From the NCBI GenBank assembly GCA_963798855.1, contig CAWCUU010000004.1, positions 248,001 to 312,000 of the forward strand: a stretch of 64,000 nucleotides of DNA, given 5' to 3'. The position numbers and the translations under genes were made by a program. Under the pieces are notes generated by a model that was not told the DNA's origin, made no database searches, and saw only the letters and a program-made list of their open reading frames with translations. Of this stretch, positions 34,807 to 43,919 are shown piece after piece. Within the stretch, counting starts at the first letter, position 1, and each line of letters opens with the position of its first letter. Source of the stretch: CAWCUU01 sp963798855 (GTDB lineage Bacteria > Gemmatimonadota > Gemmatimonadetes > Longimicrobiales > RSA9).

Positions 34807-35724
34807 ATGCTCGCACGAGGCCTCGTCGCGCCCGCGGCGCTGCTCCTCCTCACGACCTTTCCCAGAGCCGCCGCGTCCCAGATTCGGGCCAGCGAGCGCG
34901 GGACGATAAGCCAGACGGTGGACGGAACGACTCTCGCGCTCGACTACTCCAGGCCGGTCGCACGCGGCCGCGTGGCGCTGTTCGGGAAGGTCGTGCCATG
35001 GGGCCACATGTGGACCCCCGGCGCGAACTGGGCGACGACTCTCGAGGTGAGCCGCGACGTGCGGCTGAACGGAAACCGGCTTCCGAAGGGGAAGTACTCC
35101 GTCTGGATGATCCCGCGCGATTCGGCGGACTGGACCGTCGTGCTGAGCCGGAATGTACGGCTCTTCCACACCCAGCCGCCCACGGACGGCGCCGAGGAGC
35201 AGCTCCGCTTCGACGTCGGACCGCAGAAGGGGCCGCACATGGAGACGCTCGCCTGGTATTTCCCCGTCGTCGGGCCCGACGCGGCGACGCTGCGCATGCA
35301 TTGGGGCGAGACGTTCATCCCGATCCGCGTCACCGTCGAGCCGACGCGTACGGTCGTGATGACGACGGAGCAGCGACGACCCTACATCGGCACCTATGAA
35401 ATGCGCTTCGATCCGGCCATGGAGGGGGCGCCGCCGGTGCCGATCACGGTCGAGGTGTTCGAACAGGGAGAGGCGCTGCGCGCACGCATGAGCGGCTCAC
35501 CGCCCGGCCTCGACCCCGAGTTCGATATGCTTCCGTCCGGCGCCCGACCCGGCCACGAGCCGCGCTTCAATCCGGCCTGGTACCAGGACGGCAAGCTGTT
35601 CGACGTCGACATGGAGACGACGCTGGTCTTCGACATCGTGGACGGCCGCGCGACGGGGTTCGAGATGCGCGGGCTGGAAAAGGTCATGGCGCGGGCCGTC
35701 AGGAAGACTTCAGGCGCGAGCTGA
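34807..35724 (+). CDS. DUF2911-containing secreted protein
   Basis: This is a 305-residue exported protein. Signal peptide MLARGLVAPAALLLLTTFPRAAASQ; the DUF2911 domain spans about 30-180 with the family block VALFGKVVPWGHMWTPGANWATTLE, then RLPKGKYSVWMIP and LRMHWGETFIPI. The family has no known function and is common in Bacteroidota and Gemmatimonadota. The C-terminal 110 residues (IGTYEMRFDP...FEMRGLEKVMARAV) look like a DUF3471-type tail found in beta-lactamase-like hydrolases. CGGAG precedes the ATG. The stop TGA lies in the first unit (GGCGCGAGCTGA) of repeat array F. Confidence 0.85.
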   Translation: MLARGLVAPAALLLLTTFPRAAASQIRASERGTISQTVDGTTLALDYSRPVARGRVALFGKVVPWGHMWTPGANWATTLEVSRDVRLNGNRLPKGKYSVWMIPRDSADWTVVLSRNVRLFHTQPPTDGAEEQLRFDVGPQKGPHMETLAWYFPVVGPDAATLRMHWGETFIPIRVTVEPTRTVVMTTEQRRPYIGTYEMRFDPAMEGAPPVPITVEVFEQGEALRARMSGSPPGLDPEFDMLPSGARPGHEPRFNPAWYQDGKLFDVDMETTLVFDIVDGRATGFEMRGLEKVMARAVRKTSGAS

Positions 35725-35765
35725 AGGCGCTCACCGAAGGCGCTGACGGCAGGCGCTCATTGCGC
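35708..35765 (+). repeat. 13-base repeat array F
   Basis: Units GGCGCGAGCTGAA, GGCGCTCACCGAA, GGCGCTGACGGCA and GGCGCTCATTGCG follow one another every 13 bases across the 6-base gap between two convergent genes. They code the last residues of both: the TGA of the DUF2911 gene and the tail MSACRQRLR of the hydrolase. Confidence 0.88.
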
Positions 35766-37866
35766 GCTCGAGCGCAGCGCGTCGGCCGTCGCGCCGAGGT
35801 GGAGCGCGGCGACCGCCACGGGTCGAAGCAGGCCCTCCAGCGCCGTGTCGCCCGCCGTTCCGCTCGATGGCGGCGCATCGGCCACCCGATTGCCCTAGCC
35901 GGACACCCAGCTCCTCAGCCACCACGGGCAGCGTCACGTGCGACGGCCAGGGGGCGGAGCGGTAGACGCGGTGGGTCGCCTTCTGGAAGGCGCTGGAGTC
36001 CGCCTGGAAGATGTTCGGCACGAACGTCTGCGGGTTGCGATCGATCAAGGGGAACCAGGTGCTCTGCACCTGGATCATGATCCGGTGCCCGGCGCGGAAG
36101 GTGTAGTTCTGGGTGTGCAGGCTCCACTCGAACTTCGTGACCTCGCCCGGTCTGATGGGCTCGGGCTTCTCGTAGCCGTTGCGATAGCGGCCGCGGAACA
36201 CCTCGTTCGATACCATCAGCTCGCGTCCGGCCCAGCCCCAGTCCTGCGGGTACGACTCCGGGTAGACGTCGATGAGCTTGACGATCCAGTCCGCGTCGCT
36301 GCCGGTGGTCGACGCGAACAGGCTGGCGACGACTTCGCCGGCAATGGCCAGGTCCTGCTCGAGCGGCCCGGTCTCCCAGCTCAGGACATCGGGCCTCTCG
36401 TCGACGAAGCGCTGGTCCTCCGTGAGCCAGGTGTACCAGCCCGACCCGCCGGGAAAGTACGTCGCCTGGATGGGCCTGTGGCGGTACGGGACCGGGTGGA
36501 CGGGATCGGAGACGTAGGCGTCGAAGGCCGCGGTGTCGCCGCCGGCCGACGCCGGCGGCTTCCAGGAGAGCGACCGGTCCGCGCCGAAGTAGAGCGCGCG
36601 GTCGTGCGTCCGTCGCACGGGCGGCCAGGCATCCCAGCGTCGCCAGCTATTGGTGCCGGTCTCGAACGTCAGCGCCTCGGGCTCGTCGAGCGTGCCCTGG
36701 TCCTTCAGCCAGTACGCGAACCAGGGTGCCTCGACGTGCTCGCGGAAGTAGACGGAGGTCGCGCCACCGAAGTCGATGTCGCCCAACGTACGCCCGTCCC
36801 CGTGCGCCCAGCCGCCATGGTTCCAGGGGCCGACCACGAGGTAGTTGAGTCCGGCCGTGTCGTGCTTCTCGAGCGCCTCGTAGATGCGGACGGGACCATA
36901 GAAGTCCTCCTGGTCCCACCAGCCGGCGACGTTCAGCGTGGGCACGCGCACGGTGGTCAGCCGGGGCACCATGGTCTGGCGCTGCCAGAACGCGTCGTAG
37001 TCGGGGTGCGCGACGAAGTCGTTCCAGGTCGGGATCTTCCCGTGCAGCACGTCGCGGTCGACGTTACCGAGCGGGCCGAGATCGAGGTACCACTGGTAGG
37101 TGTCGTAGCGGTCGAAGGCGAAGTTCTCGTTCTCCTTCGAGGTCTCCATCATGGCCGCGTACTCGAAGCCGTAGCTGAGGCGGAACGCACCGTTGTGATG
37201 GAAGTCGTCGCCGAGCCACATGTCCGCCGGCGAGGCCTGCGGCGACACGGCACGCAGCGCCGGGTGCGGCTCGAGCGTGGACATGACCGTCAACCAGCCT
37301 GGGTAGGACACGCCCAGCATGCCGACGCGGCCGTTGTTGGCCGGAACGTGCTTCAGCAACCAGTCGATCGTGTCGTAGGTGTCGGTGCCCTCGTCGATCG
37401 CCAATGCGTCGTTCGGATCGCGCGCCGGCCGCTGCATCACGAAGAGCCCCTCCGATCCGTAGCGACCGCGGATGTCCTGGAAGACGAAGATGTAGCCGCC
37501 GTCATCCTCGGCCATCTCGCGGTAGGAGCGCGCGATCGTGCGCTCAGCGGCCCCGTCGCCGACTCCGTACGGTGTGCGCGTGAGGATGAACGGCAGCGGC
37601 GCGGTGCGAGTCTTCGGTACGAAGATCAGCGTGTGCAGCTTCACGCCATCGCGGACCGGGATCATCACCTCGTGGTGGTCGAAGCGCGCCGCGATCGAGT
37701 CGGCCTGCTGTGCGGCGAGCTTCGGCGTCGAGGCGCAGAGGGCGAGCGCGAGGGCGAGCGCGGGCACGAGGCCGAGACCCCCGAGCGAGCGGAGCGGCCC
37801 GGACCCCGCAGCGCGAAGAAACGGCGTGATGGACGAAGGAGCCGGGTTTTCGGTCAGCGGGCGCAA
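35731..37866 (-). CDS. CocE/NonD-family secreted hydrolase with aberrant C-terminus
   Basis: This is a 711-residue CocE/X-Pro dipeptidyl-peptidase family hydrolase. A signal peptide (LVPALALALALCAS...AAQ) precedes the alpha/beta core with GVSYPGWL (nucleophile S187). The C-terminal galactose-binding-like domain runs to YRSAPWPSHVTLPVV near residue 649, where the family normally ends. The remaining 62 residues (AEELGVRLGQS...SACRQRLR) have no family character, suggesting loss of the normal stop near 35920 and read-through into repeat array F. The start is a TTG at 37866, because no ATG or GTG is near the signal peptide; AGGTAGG precedes it. Substrates of the family are amides, esters and prolyl peptides. 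Confidence 0.82.
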   Translation of the reverse strand: MRPLTENPAPSSITPFLRAAGSGPLRSLGGLGLVPALALALALCASTPKLAAQQADSIAARFDHHEVMIPVRDGVKLHTLIFVPKTRTAPLPFILTRTPYGVGDGAAERTIARSYREMAEDDGGYIFVFQDIRGRYGSEGLFVMQRPARDPNDALAIDEGTDTYDTIDWLLKHVPANNGRVGMLGVSYPGWLTVMSTLEPHPALRAVSPQASPADMWLGDDFHHNGAFRLSYGFEYAAMMETSKENENFAFDRYDTYQWYLDLGPLGNVDRDVLHGKIPTWNDFVAHPDYDAFWQRQTMVPRLTTVRVPTLNVAGWWDQEDFYGPVRIYEALEKHDTAGLNYLVVGPWNHGGWAHGDGRTLGDIDFGGATSVYFREHVEAPWFAYWLKDQGTLDEPEALTFETGTNSWRRWDAWPPVRRTHDRALYFGADRSLSWKPPASAGGDTAAFDAYVSDPVHPVPYRHRPIQATYFPGGSGWYTWLTEDQRFVDERPDVLSWETGPLEQDLAIAGEVVASLFASTTGSDADWIVKLIDVYPESYPQDWGWAGRELMVSNEVFRGRYRNGYEKPEPIRPGEVTKFEWSLHTQNYTFRAGHRIMIQVQSTWFPLIDRNPQTFVPNIFQADSSAFQKATHRVYRSAPWPSHVTLPVVAEELGVRLGQSGGRCAAIERNGGRHGAGGPASTRGGRRAPPRRDGRRAALERAMSACRQRLR

Positions 37867-37969
37867 GGTGCCTACCTGAGTCGAGGAGTGAAGTGACCGC
37901 GGGACGAGGCCAGGATTGCAGCGACGTCTCTTCCGGTCAAGAACGCGCCCGTCGGCGCCGCGCGCCCGT

Positions 37970-38065
37970 CGTCAACGCCTGCTGTCAACGCCTGCTGTCA
38001 GCGCCTGCTGTCAGCGCCTGCTGTCAGCGCCTGCTGTCAGCGCCTGTCGTCAACGCCTGCTGTCA
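37970..38065 (-). repeat. 13-base repeat array G
   Basis: Seven near-identical units GTCAGCGCCTGCT or GTCAACGCCTGCT every 13 bases on the plus strand, which is the forward orientation for the minus-strand deiodinase-like gene that ends at 38063. The TGA of that gene lies in the last unit. Confidence 0.92.
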
Positions 38066-38737
38066 GACAAACGTCGCGATCTCCTCGAGCGGCTTCTTGC
38101 GGAACGCGGCTTCCGGGACGCGGGCATCCGCGGCCGGGTACCCCGTCACGAGCAGCAGGAAGGGCCGCTCGTTCTTCGGGCGGCCGAGCACGTCGCCGAG
38201 GAAGCGCATGGGGCTGGGGGTGTGCGTCAGGGTGGCAAGGCCGGCGTGGTGCAGTGCCGCGATCAGGAATCCCGTCGCGATGCCGACGGACTCCTGCACG
38301 TAGTAGTGTTTCACCTTCCGGCCGTCCGGCAGTGTGCCGTACGTTTGTCCGAAGACCGCGATGAGCCACGGGGCCGTCTCGAGGAACGGCTTGCGCTCGT
38401 CGGTGCCGAGCGGCGCGAGCGCGTCCAGCCACTCCCGTGAAGCGCGTCGCGAGTAGAACTCGCGTTCCTCCACCTCGGCGGCTTCCCTGATCGCCCGCTT
38501 CACGTCCGGGTCCGAGACCGCGACGAAGTGCCACGGCTGGAGGTTCGCGCCGCTCGGGGCGCTGCCCGCTGCGAGCAGGGCGTTCTCGATGATCTCGCGA
38601 GGGACGGGTCGTTCCGCAAAATCGCGCACGGTACGCCGGCGACGGAGCTCGTCGAGGAAGTCCGCCGCGCGGCGTCTCATCTCGTCGGGCGGGTAGCCGC
38701 GGTAGGCGGTGTACGGCACGAAGAGGGGTGGGGCCAT
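38063..38737 (-). CDS. Iodotyrosine deiodinase-like nitroreductase
   Basis: This is a 224-residue FMN enzyme of the nitroreductase fold whose nearest recognised match is iodotyrosine deiodinase (IYD), which reductively dehalogenates iodo- and bromotyrosine. The flavin contacts RRRRTVRDF and APSGANLQPWHF and the C-terminal block GYPAADARVPEAAFRKKPLEEI are shared. The substrate-binding triad of IYD is a glutamate, a tyrosine four residues later and a lysine 21 residues after that; here E91, Y95 and K116 are in the same spacing. Ordinary nitroreductases lack this triad. Halotyrosine reduction is thus likely but not proven. The start at 38737 follows AAGGCGG. Confidence 0.85.
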   Translation of the reverse strand: MAPPLFVPYTAYRGYPPDEMRRRAADFLDELRRRRTVRDFAERPVPREIIENALLAAGSAPSGANLQPWHFVAVSDPDVKRAIREAAEVEEREFYSRRASREWLDALAPLGTDERKPFLETAPWLIAVFGQTYGTLPDGRKVKHYYVQESVGIATGFLIAALHHAGLATLTHTPSPMRFLGDVLGRPKNERPFLLLVTGYPAADARVPEAAFRKKPLEEIATFV

Positions 38738-38952
38738 GGTGACCGCCTTTTTGGGGCGCGGTGGTCGTGCGGTTGCGGCACCGTGGAGCGGTGCCCGTTC
38801 TGGTCATGGTAACGCTAACGGTACCGACAGCCGTGCCGGTAGCGATAGGCGAAGTCCCCCTCGCCAGTGATTGCCTCGGGCGCACGGACGAGGGTACGTT
38901 CAGGGTGGAGTGTCGTCCGAAGTCCTTTCGTGCTCTCGTTCCGGATGCCGCA

Positions 38953-40140
38953 ATGAGCCGCTCGCGTCTCTGCCTGCCCATCCTCCTGCTGCTGCTCGGC
39001 GCGCGCACAGGAGCCGGCCCGCAGCGGGTCACCCCTGATGCCAGTGGGGCGCCAGCCATGAAGCCCTACTTCGTCTACGTCGGCACGTCGACCGACGACC
39101 CCAACGGCGGAATCCACGTGCTCCGCTTCGAACCGGACGACGGAACCCTCACGCGCGCCGCGGTGGCGGTCGCCCGGATCGTCAACCCCTCGTTCCTCGC
39201 ACTCGCGCCGGATGGCAGAACCGTCTACGCGGTGAGCGAGGTCGATGACGGAGCGGTCGCGGCCTTCCGACGCGATGATTCGACGGGCGCTCTGACGGAG
39301 CTCGGCCGTCGGTCGTCGGGCGGGGCCGGGCCGGCGTACGTCGCGGTAGACGCGTCGGGGCGCTGGCTGACGGTGGCCAACTACGGAGGAGGGAGCGTGG
39401 CCCTACTCCCGGTGGACGGGGATGGAGCCCTCGGCGATCCGGTGGATGTGGTGCAGCACCGGGGGAGCGGTCCGAACCCGGATCGCCAGGAGGCTCCCCA
39501 CGCCCACTTCGCAAAGCCAAGCCCGGACGGGCGCTGGGTGTTCGTCGCGGACCTCGGGATCGACCAGGTGATCGCCTATCCCCTGGTCGACGATCCCGGA
39601 GGTTTGGACGAGGCGCGGGCAGTCGTCACCCGAACCGAACCGGGGGGCGGCCCCCGTCACCTCGCCTTCCACCCGGATCGGCCTTTCGTCTACCTCGTAA
39701 GCGAGATGGCCGGGACCGTGACGGCGTACCACTACGACGCCGAGCGCGGGCAGCTCACGCGGATCCAGACGGTGTCTTCGCTCCCGGAGGGGTTCTCCGG
39801 CGAGAACGAGAGCGCGGACATCCACGTGCATCCGAGCGGGCGCTGGCTCTACGCCTCCAACCGCGGCGACTTCGACAGCATCGCCATCTTCGCCATCGAG
39901 GCGGAGACAGGGCGCCTGACGCCGCTGGGGCACCAGCGTGAGGGCATCGTCTGGCCACGAAATTTCGTGATCGACCCCACGGGCCGCTGGCTTCTGGTCG
40001 GGAATCAGAAAGCGGACGAAGTCCGCGTCTATGCCATCGAACCGGAGACCGGAGGGCTGAGGCCGACGCCAAACCGGGTTTCGGTGCCGGGGCCGACGAA
40101 CGTCCTGCCGGCTCCGCCCGTTTCAGCGGGGAAGTCCTGA
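38953..40140 (+). CDS. Lactonase-family beta-propeller protein, exported
   Basis: This is a 395-residue seven-bladed propeller of the 6-phosphogluconolactonase/Pgl (lactonase, PF10282) family. Signal peptide MSRSRLCLPILLLLLGARTGAG; blades carry YFVYVGTSTDDPNGGIHV, PSFLALAPDGRTVYAVSE, EAPHAHFAKPSPDGRWVFVADLG and ESADIHVHPSGRWLYASNRG. The family hydrolyses lactones, but the exported members may have other roles. It converges on the TolB-like gene with a 4-base gap and no repeat array between them. No strong ribosome site was found at the ATG. Confidence 0.88.
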   Translation: MSRSRLCLPILLLLLGARTGAGPQRVTPDASGAPAMKPYFVYVGTSTDDPNGGIHVLRFEPDDGTLTRAAVAVARIVNPSFLALAPDGRTVYAVSEVDDGAVAAFRRDDSTGALTELGRRSSGGAGPAYVAVDASGRWLTVANYGGGSVALLPVDGDGALGDPVDVVQHRGSGPNPDRQEAPHAHFAKPSPDGRWVFVADLGIDQVIAYPLVDDPGGLDEARAVVTRTEPGGGPRHLAFHPDRPFVYLVSEMAGTVTAYHYDAERGQLTRIQTVSSLPEGFSGENESADIHVHPSGRWLYASNRGDFDSIAIFAIEAETGRLTPLGHQREGIVWPRNFVIDPTGRWLLVGNQKADEVRVYAIEPETGGLRPTPNRVSVPGPTNVLPAPPVSAGKS

Positions 40141-40144
40141 TGCT

Positions 40145-41662
40145 TCACATCTGCGTATTGCTCACGAACGCCACCCACCGCCCGTCGGGCGACCACGACG
40201 GCACGTTGATCGTGCCCTGACCGCCGTAGACGTAGGCGACGACGCGCGGCTCGCCGCCCTCGGCAGGCATGCTGCGGAGGTAGACGTGCTTGTACCAGGG
40301 GTGGTCGCTGGGGTCCACGTCCGCGGGGAAGGAGATGAAGACGAGCGTCTTCCCGTCCGGGGAGAGGTGGGGAAACCAGTTGTTGAGCCCGTCGTTCGTG
40401 AGCTGCTCCGGGTCGCTGCCGTCTGCCTGCATGCGCCAGAGCTGCATCGACCCGCTGCGCACGGAGTTGAAGTAGATGTAGCGGCCGTCCGGTGAGTACT
40501 CGGGCCCGTCGTCCAGTCCGGGCGCGGTGGTGAGCCGCACCTCCGGGCCGCCGGCGGCGGGGATGCGGTAGACGTCGAACTCGTCGTTGCGCTGGCCGGT
40601 GAAGACCAGGTATTCCCCGTCGGGCGACCAGCCGTGCAGGTAGGAGGGCCCCCTGGCCGTCACGCGGTGCGCCTGCCCACCCGTGGCCGGCACGGTGTAG
40701 ACGTTCGAGCGGTTCTGGTCCTCCGGCGCGCCGCTGCTGATGCCGAGCGTGCGGCCGTCGAAGGAGAGGACGTGATCGTTGTTGTTGTTGGTGGCGGAGC
40801 CCGTGTCGAGCAGCGAAGGTGTGCGGGTGGCGAGGTCGAAGCGGTAGAGTCGCCCCTCCTCGTTGTAGATCAGCGACCTGCCGTCGCGGGTCCAGTTCGG
40901 GGCCTGGATCGCCTTCGGCGACTCGTGGAGCACCTTGCGGTCGCCGGTGGCCACCTCCAGCGTCTCGAGCCGTCCGCCCAGGTAGTCGCGATAGGGCGTG
41001 AAGCCCTCCTTCGCCGGGATCACCACCCTCACGTCCCGGAAGCGGACGATCTCGGTCATGCTGTCGTTGTGGGCGCAGACGAAGAGACCCACGTACACGT
41101 CGTCCCCGAGCGGGACGTCCCGCACCTCCGAGGTGCTCAGAGTGTCGCCGAAGCGCGCAACCGACATGATGTAGCGGTTCCCGCGGCGCTCCAGCTGGAC
41201 GACGTCCGCACCGGCGACCGGTGACTTCACCTCCTCCGTCTGTGCAGTCGCGCTTCGGCGGAACTGGAGGGAGACGAGGCCATCGCCATGGACGGCGGCG
41301 GTCACGTGCGGAGCGGAGGTGTCGAGGCTGGGGCGGACCGTCCAGCCGAACTTGCGGTGCTCCTCCACCCCCTGCCCCACGAACGAGCCCCGAAGCCGCA
41401 AGAGGAAGTCGCCCTTCAGCCGCTTCCACACGTAGTGGAACTCATCGTGGTCACCCCACATGTTGGCGCCCGAGCCGGCGAGGACGTACTCCTGCCGAGC
41501 GCTGTCGTAGGCCGCCGCGCCAGGGCGGCTGACGTTCCCGACGTCGGTCTGCCCGGTGAACTCTCCCACCGCGCGCTGCTGCGCGAGGATCGCAGAGGGG
41601 AGGCCTGAGAGGGAGGCGATCAGCGGCGCGAGCCGCAGGATCCTGATGGAAGCGCTGGTCAT
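40145..41662 (-). CDS. Secreted TolB-like beta-propeller protein
   Basis: This is a 505-residue exported protein. After a signal peptide (MTSASIRILRLAPLIASLSG...LAQ) a 200-residue beta domain (HDEFHYVWKRLKGDFLLRLR; TAAVHGDGLVSLQFRR) resembles the DUF1349/concanavalin-like modules found in carbohydrate-active proteins. The C-terminal 290 residues form a TolB-type propeller with WTRDGRSLIYNEEGRLY, WSPDGEYLVFTGQRN, YSPDGRYIYFNSVRS and LSPDGKTLVFIS repeats. No catalytic motif is visible. It may bind sugar polymers or signal in the periplasm. The ATG at 41662 fits the signal peptide; the ribosome site is weak. Confidence 0.82.
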   Translation of the reverse strand: MTSASIRILRLAPLIASLSGLPSAILAQQRAVGEFTGQTDVGNVSRPGAAAYDSARQEYVLAGSGANMWGDHDEFHYVWKRLKGDFLLRLRGSFVGQGVEEHRKFGWTVRPSLDTSAPHVTAAVHGDGLVSLQFRRSATAQTEEVKSPVAGADVVQLERRGNRYIMSVARFGDTLSTSEVRDVPLGDDVYVGLFVCAHNDSMTEIVRFRDVRVVIPAKEGFTPYRDYLGGRLETLEVATGDRKVLHESPKAIQAPNWTRDGRSLIYNEEGRLYRFDLATRTPSLLDTGSATNNNNDHVLSFDGRTLGISSGAPEDQNRSNVYTVPATGGQAHRVTARGPSYLHGWSPDGEYLVFTGQRNDEFDVYRIPAAGGPEVRLTTAPGLDDGPEYSPDGRYIYFNSVRSGSMQLWRMQADGSDPEQLTNDGLNNWFPHLSPDGKTLVFISFPADVDPSDHPWYKHVYLRSMPAEGGEPRVVAYVYGGQGTINVPSWSPDGRWVAFVSNTQM

Positions 41663-41845
41663 CGCTCGCGGGAAAAGGGGGAGGAGCGGACGGCGGAGCG
41701 CCGCATTATGCGCCGCGGGCGCGCGTGCGGGCAAGCGTGTACCGCTCGGCAATGCAACGCCACGTCACGGCTTGCCGCCACCGAGACCTTCGCGTACGCT
41801 GCGACGCCCGGGACAGCTACTCATCGAGTCGAGGGGGGATCGATC

Positions 41846-43549
41846 ATGTGTCGTCGCGAGCGAGTCGCATGGGGTCTGCTGGCGACTTCGCTGGTCGTGG
41901 GGACGTCTCCCCGACGGGTTCTCGGGCAAGCCCCGCCACGGACCGTGCCGGAGCGGACGAACTATCAACGCACCTCCGCGACCGCCAATGTCGCGGCCTT
42001 CCTGGACAGCCTGCAGGCGACCGGAGCGCCGATCCAGATCGGCAGCATGGGCCGCACGGCCGAGGGACGGCCGCTGCTCTTCGTGATCGCATCCGAGCCG
42101 CGCATCACCTCCCCCCGCGAAGCCGCCCGCTCCGGCAAGCTCGTCGTCTACCTGCAGGCGAACATCCACGGCGGGGAGGTCGAGGGGAAGGAGGCGGTGC
42201 AGCAGCTGCTGCGCGAGATCGCGGGTCCGCGTCGCGACCTGCTGTCGAAGCTGATCCTGCTCGTGGCCCCGGTCTACAACGCGGACGGCAACGACGCGTT
42301 CGGCCCGGTCGCCGAGCACCGCCCGGAGCAGGACGGGCCACCGCTCGTAGGCCGGCGGCCGGACGGGCTGAAGCTGGACCTGAACCGGGACTACCTGAAG
42401 GCCGAGGCACCCGAGACGCGGGCTTCGCTCGCGCGGGTCTACGACACGTGGGACCCCGCCGTCATGATGGATCTTCACACCACCGATGGCACGCTCCACG
42501 GCTACCTCCTGACCTACTCGCCGCCGCTCCAGCCGAACGGACCGCCGGGACCGATCGCGTTCGCGCAGGATACGCTGCTGCCGGCCGTGCGCGCCGCCAT
42601 GCAGCGCAAGTACGGTGAGCCCGTGTTTCCATACGGCAACGTGCGTGACCCGCTGCATCCCGAGGCCTGGACCACCTACTCGCCTCTCGCCTGGTACGGC
42701 ACGAACTACGTGGGCCTGCGGGGCCGCATCGCCATCCTCAGCGAGGCCTACTCGCACGCGGACTTCCGCACCCGGATCGAGGTCACTCACGACTTCGTCG
42801 TCGAGGTGCTGGACTACGTGGCGGCGCACGCCGATGCGATCCGCCGGCTCGAGACGGAGGCGGACCGGGTGACGACGATGGAGGGAGCGGGCGAGGTCGC
42901 GCGTCCGGACCTCGCGGTCGAGTTCGAGCCCGCCTCCCGCGGCGTCGAGCCTGTGGTGCTGCGGCACATGCGCGCTACCGGCGATACCACCCGCTCCGGG
43001 CGGCTGCGTCTCGAGCCGACGGACCGGATGGACACGGTGCGCCTGCCGATCCGGGACCGCTTCATCGCGACGCGCACCGAGAAGCTGCCGGGTGGTTACT
43101 TCCTCCCACCGGCGGAGGGAGGGATCGCTGCGCTGCTGCGGCTGCATGGGATCGAGGTGCGGCGACTGAAGAGCGAGTGGAGCGGCGCGGGGCAGGTGCT
43201 GCGCATCGACAGCGTGAGCTGGGCGCAGAACGAGTTCCAGGGCCACCACCTGCTGAGCGTGCGGGGCGCCTGGGACAGCACCGGCGTCACGCTACCGGTC
43301 GGCTCCTATTACGTCAGCACTGCCCAGCCCCTCGGCCGGCTGGTGTTCGCGCTGCTGGAGCCGGAGGGATACGGCCTGCCCCGGTGGAACTTCTTCGACC
43401 GGCTGCTCGGCTCCGAGGAAGGCGCGCTCTCCGGACTGGTCTACGGCTCCCGCGCACTTCCGACCTTCCCGATGTGGAGGGTCGCAGCGGATCCCGCGGT
43501 GTCCATGAGCGTGGTGAGATCCGCCCCCTCTGTTCACTCGCGTCGATAG
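41846..43549 (+). CDS. M14-family zinc carboxypeptidase, secreted
   Basis: This is a 567-residue exported carboxypeptidase. Signal peptide to about residue 28; the zinc ligands are H108 and E111 (NIHGGEVEGKE) and H211 (DLHTTDG), and DLNRDYLK (N180, R181) is the substrate-binding pair. The catalytic glutamate of M14 should lie in the region around 290-310 (AILSEAYSHADFRTRIEVTHDFV), consistent with the SEAYSH motif. The last 200 residues form an extra beta domain. It releases C-terminal residues from peptides in the periplasm. GGGGGAT precedes the ATG. Its 3' end overlaps the stop of the minus-strand fragment by 16 bases. Confidence 0.9.
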   Translation: MCRRERVAWGLLATSLVVGTSPRRVLGQAPPRTVPERTNYQRTSATANVAAFLDSLQATGAPIQIGSMGRTAEGRPLLFVIASEPRITSPREAARSGKLVVYLQANIHGGEVEGKEAVQQLLREIAGPRRDLLSKLILLVAPVYNADGNDAFGPVAEHRPEQDGPPLVGRRPDGLKLDLNRDYLKAEAPETRASLARVYDTWDPAVMMDLHTTDGTLHGYLLTYSPPLQPNGPPGPIAFAQDTLLPAVRAAMQRKYGEPVFPYGNVRDPLHPEAWTTYSPLAWYGTNYVGLRGRIAILSEAYSHADFRTRIEVTHDFVVEVLDYVAAHADAIRRLETEADRVTTMEGAGEVARPDLAVEFEPASRGVEPVVLRHMRATGDTTRSGRLRLEPTDRMDTVRLPIRDRFIATRTEKLPGGYFLPPAEGGIAALLRLHGIEVRRLKSEWSGAGQVLRIDSVSWAQNEFQGHHLLSVRGAWDSTGVTLPVGSYYVSTAQPLGRLVFALLEPEGYGLPRWNFFDRLLGSEEGALSGLVYGSRALPTFPMWRVAADPAVSMSVVRSAPSVHSRR

Positions 43550-43770
43550 GTGCCCCGGAAGCCCGTCGTCCACTTCTCGCCATCCGGCGACACGTCCCAG
43601 GTCTGGATCACCTCGCCGGACTGCGCATGCCAGATGATTCGATCGAAAACCGGTCCGCGGCGCGGGGCGCGCTTCGTCCGCGTCTGCAGGACCATGTCGC
43701 CGTCGACGAGGCTCCCCGACATGCGCAGGATCACGCCCCCGGCCTCGCCGACCCACACCTGGTTCCATTC
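43534..43770 (-). pseudogene. C-terminal fragment of a secreted DUF1579-like protein
   Basis: A 78-residue stretch (EWNQVWVGEAGG...WDVSPDGEKWTTGFRGTYRRE) looks like the end of a domain found in small secreted bacterial proteins: a beta sheet with WxxSxDGExW and FxGxYRR. Upstream residues are not similar and no signal peptide or start lies at a plausible place; the longer frame is a shadow of the HAD gene. It is best read as a truncated gene remnant between the M14 gene and the phosphatase. It overlaps the M14 3' end. Confidence 0.5.
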
Positions 43771-43919
43771 TCGGGTCTGCGGATCATCTCGACTCCGTGT
43801 CCCGGGGCTCGAAAGGAGACGTCCGCTCTCAACAGAACGCCTTGCGGCGACGGATCGCGACAGGGCGCCCTTCTCCGGCGTGAGGGAGGGCGGTCGACCC
43901 GCGTGACGCCATCCGGTCC

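Noticed and set aside
43550..43906. Plus-strand frame opposite the decayed fragment
   Set aside because: No family features, and it only reflects the minus-strand coding bias.
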